NCBI GenBank assembly: GCA_038231615.1
Contig: JBBRLA010000419.1
Location: 1-7,639, forward strand
Length of the DNA: 7,639 nucleotides
Origin: JBBRLA01 sp038231615
GTDB lineage: Bacteria > Myxococcota_A > Polyangia > Palsa-1104 > JAEUJZ01
Direction: 5' to 3'
In this document: piece by piece, positions 1 to 4,964 of the stretch
Position numbering within the stretch: position 1 is the first letter of the stretch
How the letters are laid out: every line of letters starts with the position of its first letter
Made by a program: the position numbers and the translations under genes
The notes under the pieces: generated by a model
Seen by the model: only the letters and a program-made list of their open reading frames with translations
Told to the model about the DNA's origin: nothing
Database searches by the model: none

Positions 1-120
1 CAGGGCAAGGACCGCCTGGCTTTGAGGCTGCGACTGCGGCAAGAGGCGGCGGATTCTATCCTTGATGCGGGCGAAGCGCTGGCGGACCACGGCAGAGAAT
101 TCAGATCGTGCGAGTCTCAT
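1..120 (-). CDS. 5' end of an unidentified reading frame, possibly a transposase, running off the left edge
   Basis: On the minus strand an ATG at 120-118 opens 40 codons with no stop before the window edge. The product begins MRLARSEFSAV and continues VRQRFARIKDRIRRLL, a basic, helix-forming stretch. The ATG and first 11 codons lie inside the 88-211 repeat, and exactly the same 11 codons open a second frame in the repeat copy at 4527-4650. A repeat carrying about 90 bp of leader followed by a start codon is how the left end of an insertion element with its transposase start usually looks. That identity is inferred: too little protein is visible to name a family. The strand reads CCTCCTC just before the ATG, which is the complement of a Shine-Dalgarno sequence, so translation from this ATG is unproven. 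Confidence 0.3.
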   Translation of the reverse strand, partial: MRLARSEFSAVVRQRFARIKDRIRRLLPQSQPQSQAVLAL

Positions 121-211
121 GAGGAGGTTCTAAACACCGCCGCCACCAAATCCAGCCATGGCGTGGAAAAATGCGCGGCGTTTTCACGGCGCCGTCTGCA
201 AGCGCAAAAGG
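88..211 (-). repeat. Dispersed repeat, copy 1 (probable insertion-element left end)
   Basis: About 124 bp match 4527-4650 in the same orientation. Positions 88-163 are identical to 4527-4602. After that there is a T/G substitution at 164, an extra T at 172, a G/A substitution at 178 and one length change in an A run. The match includes a GAATTC site, a CCATGG palindrome and the 10-bp palindrome ACGGCGCCGT at 186-195. Sequence outside 88 and 211 is unrelated between copies, so both edges are real boundaries. The strand given follows the reading frame that starts inside it. Confidence 0.85.
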
Positions 212-314
212 ACCTTGCCGTGGGCCCCCGGGCACAATCCGGCCCCTTTTGCTCGTAGAGACGGTGGTGGACCAGCGCGGACCCGTAGGCCTGCTGGACT
301 GCCTACTCTTCCTC

Positions 315-335
315 TGGAAAATGACGCATTTTCCA
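315..335. repeat. Perfect 9-bp hairpin
   Basis: TGGAAAATG (315-323) and CATTTTCCA (327-335) are perfect reverse complements around a 3-base loop, ACG. It lies six bases before a second, larger hairpin. No T run follows, so it does not look like a standard intrinsic terminator. Confidence 0.7.
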
Positions 336-341
336 AACCAT

Positions 342-372
342 GAGGCGGCTCTTCCCCGGCAAGAGCCGCCTC
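342..372. repeat. Perfect 12-bp GC-rich hairpin
   Basis: GAGGCGGCTCTT (342-353) pairs perfectly with AAGAGCCGCCTC (361-372) around a 7-base loop, CCCCGGC. On the plus strand it is followed by TTCAAAAC rather than a T run. It could be a factor-assisted terminator, a REP-like element or a protein-binding site. The structure is seen directly; the role is unknown. Confidence 0.75.
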
Positions 373-452
373 TTCAAAACTAAGGGTCGCACCGCCAAAC
401 GGGTACATCTCGATGACGGGGGACAGAGGTAGGCGAGCGCGGCGGCTGAGGG

Positions 453-458
453 TATGAT
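453..458 (+). promoter_or_regulatory. Possible -10 box for the MNT-HEPN gene
   Basis: TATGAT lies six bases upstream of the ATG at 465. No clear -35 hexamer stands 16-18 bp upstream. If the box is used, transcription would start at about the ATG and give a nearly leaderless message. This is weak evidence, since one hexamer can occur by chance. Confidence 0.2.
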
Positions 459-464
459 GGCGGC

Positions 465-1529
465 ATGGCCGAGCCCCTGGATCTGGTGTCACCGGTATCG
501 CCGCTGCCGCCTCCGACAGAGCCCGGTGAACCTGTGACTCGGCCGGGCCCGCCCGAGGACGCGGGATTGCAGGTCGTCGCCTCGGCCCCTCTCGAGCTCA
601 CGGCACCCGCCGAGTCCGAGGCCGGCGAAGGGCCGGGGGCGGTTTCCTATGCGGCGCGGATGAAGCATGACCTTTTGCATCTGCCCAAAGAGAAGCAGGA
701 GCAGGTCCAGGCCATCGCGGGCCTGATCCGCAAGGCGGCGCCCGCGGACCTCATCGTGCTCTTCGGCAGCCACGCCCGCGGGGATTGGGTGGAGGATGCG
801 GTCACCGGGTATCGCTCGGATTACGACATCCTGGTCATCGTGCAGAGCAACGCCGTGGCGGAACGCGACGAGGTGTGGAGCACCGTGGAGAACCGCGCCG
901 AGGCGCTGCCCGGGATGGCCACCGAGATAAGCATCATCGCGCACGATATCAAGTGCGTGAACAAGAAGCTGAGCAAGGGGCAGTTCTTCTTCTGCGAGAT
1001 CATCAAGGAGGGGGTGCTGCTGCATGACAGCGAGCGGCTGGTGCTCAGCGCGCCGCGGGAGCCGGCGGAGTTGTCCGGGCGCGAGCGGCGGGAGCAGGCG
1101 CAGCGGGATTTTCAGAAGTGGTTCGAGAGCGCCGGTGATTTCCTGCTCGCGTACGAGCTGATGTTGGAGCGGGGCCGCCACAACATCGCCGCGTTCAACC
1201 TCCACCAGGCCACGGAACGCTACCTGGCCACCGTCCTGTTGGTGTTTTCGGCTTACAAGCCGCGCATCCACAACATCGAGACCCTGTACAAGCAGGTGTG
1301 CAGCCAGCACGCCGGCTTCCGGGTGGCGTTCCCGCGGACCACGCCCGAGGAGCGGACCCGATTCAAGCTCCTGAAGAAAGCCTACATAGATTCCCGTTAC
1401 AACGAGCACTACCGCATCACCACCGAAGAGCTGACCTGGCTGGGCCAGCGAGTCCGCGTGCTGCGCGACCTGACCGGGCCACTCTGCCAAGAAAAAATCG
1501 ACAACCTCGCGCAAGCGGCCGGGGGCTGA
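465..1529 (+). CDS. Fused nucleotidyltransferase (MNT) and HEPN domain protein
   Basis: The 354-residue product joins two domains. Residues 97-125 carry the Pol-beta-type nucleotidyltransferase signature: GSHARGDW begins at residue 101, and SDYDILV supplies Asp119 and Asp121, the usual metal-binding pair. Residues about 205-345 form a HEPN domain with LHQATERY (246-253), KPRIHNIETL (from 265) and SRYNEHYRIT (from 310). In separate-gene systems such as MntA-HepT the transferase adenylylates and silences a HEPN RNase; a fusion could be self-controlled, but that is inference. The usual HEPN Rx4-6H motif is not evident: only R-YNE-H (Arg311, His315) is close, so RNase activity is uncertain. Residues 1-65 are Pro/Ala-rich and lack family resemblance. 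Met66 (position 660, MKHDLLHLPKEKQ) is where such proteins typically begin and may be the true start. The next gene starts four bases after the stop. Confidence 0.85.
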   Translation: MAEPLDLVSPVSPLPPPTEPGEPVTRPGPPEDAGLQVVASAPLELTAPAESEAGEGPGAVSYAARMKHDLLHLPKEKQEQVQAIAGLIRKAAPADLIVLFGSHARGDWVEDAVTGYRSDYDILVIVQSNAVAERDEVWSTVENRAEALPGMATEISIIAHDIKCVNKKLSKGQFFFCEIIKEGVLLHDSERLVLSAPREPAELSGRERREQAQRDFQKWFESAGDFLLAYELMLERGRHNIAAFNLHQATERYLATVLLVFSAYKPRIHNIETLYKQVCSQHAGFRVAFPRTTPEERTRFKLLKKAYIDSRYNEHYRITTEELTWLGQRVRVLRDLTGPLCQEKIDNLAQAAGG

Positions 1530-1533
1530 TCGA

Positions 1534-2135
1534 ATGAGCGACACGGGGACCCACGACAGCAGGCCCGCCGCGCCCGGGACCACGCGCGACCTGATCGACT
1601 TCTACGACGAGCGCGCCCGGCACGGTCAGTTCTTCGGCAGGGAAACCATCCTGGCCGAGATGGACACCTTCCTGCTGGATGTTCACCGCACCAGCGGATG
1701 GCTGCTGGTACAGAGCGGCCCCGGACTGGGCAAAAGCGCGCTGCTCTCGCGCTGGCTCGGGCCTCTGGATGCACCGCGCTGGCCGCACCACTTCATTCGC
1801 CGCGGCATCCTGGGCTGGGACCAGCCGGCGCGCATCGCCGCCAGCCTGGCGGCGCAAGTGGAGGCTCGCTACCCTGCATTGGCCGCCCCCAACAGCGCGC
1901 CCGAGAGGCGACTGGGCGAACTGCTTGGTAGGGTGTCGCAAAAGCGTGTTCGTGTTGTGCGCCTCACGACCCGACTATCCCAACCTGAACTGGCTGACCA
2001 AGCAGTCCGGCCTGCGCTGCGTCGACTTGGACGCACCGCACTGGAAGAAAGAGAACGAGGCGACCTGTTCGGCCTTTTGGGCTCACCATGGTCCCCTCCT
2101 CTCACCGCCCCTCGACCCAGCGTTTGCGCGCCCGC
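1534..2135 (+). pseudogene. Remnant of a STAND-type (NACHT-like) ATPase gene
   Basis: The ATG at 1534 follows the MNT-HEPN stop by four bases, with GGGGG upstream, so the two were probably one operon. The first frame encodes FFGRE (33-37), typical of the entry to STAND/AAA modules, and a canonical P-loop GPGLGKS (62-68), then continues to about 1944. At about 1944-1950 the family sequence jumps to the next frame, which gives VFVLCASRPDYPNLNW and later HHGPLLSPPLDPAF, the stretch that normally follows Walker B and sensor 1. The intervening Walker B segment is missing. The gene therefore lost an internal piece out of frame and cannot encode a working ATPase. The downstream sensor and effector parts are also gone: near 2135 the resemblance switches to a phosphoesterase. 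Confidence 0.75.
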
Positions 2136-2519
2136 CGAGCCGCACCTGTGGTGGCAGCATTGCCTGACCGCCCGAGGCGGCCTGAAGGTGCATCTGATCG
2201 GGCTCAACACCGCTTTCCTCGCCGCGGACGACCAGGACCACGGCAAGCTGCGCCTGGGCAAGGGAGCACTGGCCCAGGCGCTGGCCTCGCCGGAGCCGGA
2301 CGAGCTGGCGATGGTGCTGAGCCACCACCCTTCCGCGGCGGCTGGCTGGCCGATGAGAAGGAGAGCAGCGCCTGGGTGCGCAACGCCCTCCACGTCCGCA
2401 TCTGGCCGCCGCACTGGTCCGACAAGAACAAGGCATTCCGCGCCGACACCGACAACCTGCCCGATGGGCAGCCCTACGCCGACCACCCGCTTCGCCTGCG
2501 CCTGCCCCCTATCGGCTGA
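2136..2519 (+). pseudogene. C-terminal remnant of a calcineurin-like metallophosphoesterase gene
   Basis: From about 2140 the 1534 frame reads LWWQHCLTARGGLKVHLIGL, then NTAFLAADDQDHGKLRLGK and ELAMVLSHHP. The latter resembles the core of MPE-family proteins around the metal-binding histidine of the SHHP motif. A single-base loss near 2328-2331 moves the matching sequence to another frame, FRGGWLADEKESSAWVRNALHV. Straight after HV the sequence jumps to RIWPPHWSDKNKAF, resembling the region just before the C-terminus, so the segment that should carry the GHxH motif is deleted. The matching frame ends at TGA 2517-2519. The N-terminal metal motifs (DxH, GD, GNHE) are absent. It is catalytically dead. 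Whether ATPase and phosphoesterase were one fused gene or two neighbours cannot be told. The 1534 frame itself stays open to 2925, but beyond 2519 it is only antisense to the next gene. Confidence 0.65.
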
Positions 2520-2534
2520 GATGAGTACCAACCT

Positions 2535-2548
2535 GTCCAGCGCTGGAC
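2535..2548. repeat. 14-bp perfect palindrome between convergent genes
   Basis: GTCCAGCGCTGGAC is its own reverse complement. It lies in the 82-bp gap between the phosphoesterase remnant and the end of the minus-strand cassette. It has no loop and no T run, so it is a poor intrinsic terminator; it may be an operator-like site or chance. Confidence 0.45.
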
Positions 2549-2601
2549 GAAGCGCCGGGATACCGAGTTCCAGGTGCCAGCAGAAGCTCCTTGCACCGGT
2601 C

Positions 2602-3738
2602 TCAACTTCCCGAGAGCAGGATTTCTCTCGCCAGAGGCTCATCTCCCATCATGTCTGCACGTTGGGCGATGATCTTGACTCGCCGGTTCACTTTTGGGCC
2701 GATGGTCTCGTCGAATTTCCCACGAGCAATGCGGAAGGTCATCAGCCGCCCCTCGACCTCGATGGCGATGGACGGCGATTTCCCTGTGAGCTTGAGGTGC
2801 TTCAGGATGCCCTCAACCTCCATGGTGCCATGCTCGCCCCCTTCCTCAAGAGCGGCCGTGATGGCCGTCCGATCCATCGGTTCAAAGGTCACGCTCGGTG
2901 CCCTCACAAGGCATCCTGCACCTGAGAAGGAAACAGACGCCACGCGCTCACCATCTGGCGCGAGATCACGGAAGCCAAGCAGGAAGGCCCGCTGATAGGC
3001 GCCGTCCTTCACCAATTTGGCCAGGTCTCGGGGATTTCGCTGAGCCGTCTCCGCCAACTCCAGAAACTGATTCACGACGGAGGCGGCCGAGAGGCGCCCA
3101 GATCCAGGTGTCCCTTTCATCTGCCCCTGGCTGGAGACCACGTAGAGCTGCACCCCATAGCTGTGAACCTGCGCAGGGGCCTCGAAGATTCGCGCCACCT
3201 TGTGGACCCGCCCGCGCGCCTCCCCGCGGTTCCGGAGAGGCTCGCCAAGCTGCAACTCCGCTACCCGCGTAAGCATGGTGCTGGTGAGTTGCTGGCGCTC
3301 CCGCACCACCGATGCTGGGGCCAACCCCGGCCGGACTCTCCCTCCATCGAGCGTGACTTCCAGGGGGATCCACAATTCTCCAGGCGCCTTTGCCGCTTCG
3401 ACCTCCGACTCTCGCCAGCACCGGGCTAGCAGACGACGCAGTTCTTCCATCGCATCAGGTGCCACTGGCTCGCCCCCGAGAAATCGGCAGGCCAGTGCCT
3501 CTGCCCGGAGATACTGCCCGGCCTTGTACCAAAGTGCTGTGGCGCTCACGGCCAGTGCGCCGCGGACACGCGGGGATGTGTCGGGGACGCTCAGCGCAAC
3601 CTGCTCCTCCAACTCCGCTGCCTGAAGATAGAGCATCGTCGCTCGTTGCGCATCTCCCCGCTGCACAGCCTTTTCGGCCTGGTACGCGAGGAGTTCGCTC
3701 TGGTGACCACGAGGATCGTCAAAGGGTTGTGTGCCCAT
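2602..3738 (-). CDS. Uncharacterised 378-residue protein: N-terminal TPR-like helices, C-terminal beta-rich region
   Basis: I do not recognise a named family. Residues about 11-110 look like degenerate TPR or similar paired helices: ELLAYQAEKAVQRGDAQRA, LYLQAAELEEQVAL and ALWYKAGQYLRAEALACRFL share the Ala/Leu/Tyr spacing of such repeats. Residues about 125-378 are mostly predicted strand. The end, EVEGILKHLKLTGKSPSI and then FDETIGPKVNRRVKI, resembles a small barrel-like domain of the kind that closes many hypothetical proteins. There is no signal peptide, membrane segment or obvious catalytic motif, so it is probably a soluble scaffold or nucleic-acid or protein-binding partner (inference). 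The start is well set: ATG 3738-3736 overlaps the upstream stop (TGATG) and has GGAGGAG five bases before it. It is the second gene of a coupled pair with 3738-4265, and its 3' end faces the phosphoesterase remnant. Confidence 0.8.
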   Translation of the reverse strand: MGTQPFDDPRGHQSELLAYQAEKAVQRGDAQRATMLYLQAAELEEQVALSVPDTSPRVRGALAVSATALWYKAGQYLRAEALACRFLGGEPVAPDAMEELRRLLARCWRESEVEAAKAPGELWIPLEVTLDGGRVRPGLAPASVVRERQQLTSTMLTRVAELQLGEPLRNRGEARGRVHKVARIFEAPAQVHSYGVQLYVVSSQGQMKGTPGSGRLSAASVVNQFLELAETAQRNPRDLAKLVKDGAYQRAFLLGFRDLAPDGERVASVSFSGAGCLVRAPSVTFEPMDRTAITAALEEGGEHGTMEVEGILKHLKLTGKSPSIAIEVEGRLMTFRIARGKFDETIGPKVNRRVKIIAQRADMMGDEPLAREILLSGS

Positions 3739-3750
3739 CAGCTCCTCCGC
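3726..3750 (-). promoter_or_regulatory. Ribosome binding site and TGATG overlap coupling the pair
   Basis: The minus strand reads GCGGAGGAGCTGATG. The purine run GGAGGAG is correctly spaced for ATG 3738-3736, and the TGA at 3740-3738 stops the upstream gene. This fixes the downstream start and indicates termination-reinitiation. Confidence 0.75.
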
Positions 3751-4265
3751 ATGGTGATCAAGGGGTTGGGGAACTTGACGACTACTGCGACCCCAGGACG
3801 CTGGACCGTGCCACTGCTGACCTGGGCGATCTTCTGCCTGAGCCTCGTCTGGGCGGAATGGAGAGTCGCCATGCCGGAAACCTCCAGCTTGGTGAAGCTT
3901 TCATCGGCCTCGCCCTCTTTTACCATCATGAAGTCTGCCCCGGAGCCCTGCTGCAGGCGGCGCTTGACGATGAACCGGTCCGTGGCGTAGACCGCCGCGA
4001 TGGCCAGGGCACAGGCTCCGTCTTCCGTGGCGTCCTTGATGTTGCCATAGCCCTCGATCATCTCCTGCGTGGGTGCATTCCAGGAAATGGTTGCCGGCAG
4101 GCTCTCCCGCTCTCTCTGAACTGTCAATGAGGTGGGTGGTGGCGGGGGCAGATGGAAACGGCACAACATGACAGAAGCGGACTCCAGAAAATTGTCTACC
4201 ATCCCTCTGGGCAGACGGCAAATGCTGTGCAGCGTCTGCAAGTCAAGGTGAGTAACCCGGTTCAT
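3738..4265 (-). CDS. Uncharacterised small protein, first gene of a coupled pair
   Basis: The product has 175 residues from ATG 4265, or 143 from the in-frame ATG at 4169 (residue 33, MLCRFHLPPPPPTSL). GGAG lies about 12 bases upstream of the second ATG. The first 32 residues look less conserved in style, so 4169 may be the real start. The body contains YGNIKDATEDGACALAIAAV, then QGSGADFMMVKEGEADESF and TKLEVSGMATL, RLRQKIAQVSSG and GVAVVVKFPNPLI. A helix followed by GADF, a charged turn and LEVSG, then a basic helix and a hydrophobic strand, faintly recalls a restriction-endonuclease-like core (Asp, Glu-x-Ser), but the Lys of PD-(D/E)XK is replaced and I would not call it a nuclease. The stop overlaps the start of the 378-residue gene by one base, implying co-translation and a shared job. 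Confidence 0.75.
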   Translation of the reverse strand: MNRVTHLDLQTLHSICRLPRGMVDNFLESASVMLCRFHLPPPPPTSLTVQRERESLPATISWNAPTQEMIEGYGNIKDATEDGACALAIAAVYATDRFIVKRRLQQGSGADFMMVKEGEADESFTKLEVSGMATLHSAQTRLRQKIAQVSSGTVQRPGVAVVVKFPNPLITMRRS

Positions 4266-4526
4266 TCAGGCCACTATACTACAGTCCAATCCTATGTCGA
4301 GTATGCAATGGCGAACATCAGGGCTCTTCCGCATCCTGCAAAGTGAACGGTCGATAGCGGCACTGGCCGCTGCGTGCTCTCGCTCCATGCGATCCAGCGT
4401 GGGCCGCAGCAACTGCGACTCCTCTGACGGTTAAAAAGTGTTTGATCTGCATAGGAGAACGGTCAGGTACTACCGCGGCTCGAACTGCACGGCCAAGGCG
4501 TCGATGGCCTGGAAGATCGAGTCGAG
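4266..4526. other. Intergenic stretch before repeat copy 2
   Basis: Apart from the promoter of the coupled pair (4273-4300) and the end of the 29-codon frame (4470-4559, minus), I see no gene. The stretch probably contains old element or gene debris. Confidence 0.5.
4273..4300 (-). promoter_or_regulatory. Sigma70-like promoter for the coupled pair
   Basis: On the minus strand TCGACA (4300-4295) and TATAGT (4278-4273) match the -35 and -10 consensus at five of six bases each, with a 16-bp spacer. Transcription would start near 4266. That makes the message leaderless if ATG 4265 is used, or gives a leader of about 97 bases if the start is 4169. Confidence 0.45.
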
Positions 4527-4559
4527 CACGGCAGAGAATTCAGATCGTGCGAGTCTCAT
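4470..4559 (-). pseudogene. Truncated copy of the frame that starts in the repeat
   Basis: An ATG at 4559-4557, inside repeat copy 2, opens 29 codons ending at TAG 4472-4470. The first 11 residues, MRLARSEFSAV, equal those at 120-88. Then it reads LDSIFQAIDALAVQFEPR and stops. The sequence after codon 11 is not clearly alignable with copy 1, so one or both copies are rearranged. It is probably the stub of an insertion-element gene; it could instead be the chance read-through of a broken repeat. Confidence 0.35.
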
Positions 4560-4650
4560 GAGGAGGTTCTAAACACCGCCGCCACCAAATCCAGCCATGG
4601 CGGGGAAAAAGCGCGACGTTTTCACGGCGCCGTCTGCAAGCGCAAAAAGG
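4527..4650 (-). repeat. Dispersed repeat, copy 2 (probable insertion-element left end)
   Basis: This is the same element as 88-211, in the same orientation, with an identical 76-bp core (4527-4602) and a few changes towards the 4650 side. The palindrome ACGGCGCCGT recurs at 4624-4633. The edge at 4650 cuts a probable secreted-protein gene. Confidence 0.85.
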
Positions 4651-4785
4651 CGCCCCCCAGGGCGTCACCACGCAAGAGGGGCAACGCGTCACTGGCCCGT
4701 TGCGGGCAGCGCCAGGGGCCGGTTGCGCGGCGGCCTGCGGCGTCCCGGCCAGCAGCGCCAAGAAGGGGAGGATGGTTCTGTTCAT
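4651..4785 (-). pseudogene. 5' fragment of a probable secreted-protein gene, broken by the repeat
   Basis: The ATG at 4785-4783 begins MNRTILPFLALLAGTPQAAAQ: a short basic N-terminus, a hydrophobic core and an Ala-rich cleavage region (about residue 20-21), as in a Sec signal peptide. About 45 codons remain before the frame enters repeat copy 2 at 4650, where the translation becomes Arg/Trp-rich and implausible before stopping near 4540. The repeat probably inserted here and the rest was lost. No good ribosome binding site precedes the ATG, and the remaining mature part is too short to name. Confidence 0.35.
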
Positions 4786-4964
4786 CGCCAGGCGCGATAG
4801 AACTGCGCCACGGGTGTGCTTCTCGTGAGGAGCCTTCGACGAGAGCCGGCCGGATTGTTATGTCGATTACGCCAACCGCTGAACGGTAGCCCGCAAGAGC
4901 GACTCGGGGCCGAGATCATGATATGTGGCTGCGTGATGAGCAGGGGCGGCGGTAGATCGCCTTG
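4786..4964. other. Short intergenic stretch downstream of the kinase gene
   Basis: I see no gene and no convincing terminator with a T run here. The kinase stop lies at 4967-4965. Confidence 0.5.

Larger units (their letters stand above)
212..464. other. Gene-free stretch between repeat copy 1 and the MNT-HEPN gene
   Basis: I see no convincing gene here; open frames on both strands lack family resemblance. The stretch contains two tandem hairpins, described separately, and ends with a TATGAT box (453-458) just upstream of the ATG at 465. The first bases after the repeat are very GC-rich and differ from the flank of copy 2. Confidence 0.6.

Noticed and set aside
184..492. 102-codon minus-strand frame across the hairpins
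   Set aside because: It passes through two perfect hairpins and the repeat edge, and its translation looks like non-coding sequence.
489..1583. 364-codon open frame on the minus strand opposite the MNT-HEPN gene
   Set aside because: It is the antisense of a gene with clear domain motifs in high-GC DNA. Its translation has no family resemblance.
1940..2340. Programmed ribosomal frameshifting to explain the frame changes
   Set aside because: Whole conserved segments (Walker B, GHxH) are missing at two of the breaks, and I see no slippery heptamer with a following structure. Decay explains it better.
1869..2642. 257-codon minus-strand frame across the pseudogene region
   Set aside because: Its Ser/Arg-rich composition is typical of an antisense shadow. 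The plus strand carries the ATPase and phosphoesterase motifs.
2520..2925. Continuation of the 1534 frame beyond the phosphoesterase remnant
   Set aside because: It is antisense to the 3' end of the 378-residue gene, which has a well-placed start and a coherent protein.
3390..4130. 246-codon plus-strand frame
   Set aside because: It is opposite the coupled pair, crosses the junction of two real genes, and has shadow-like composition.
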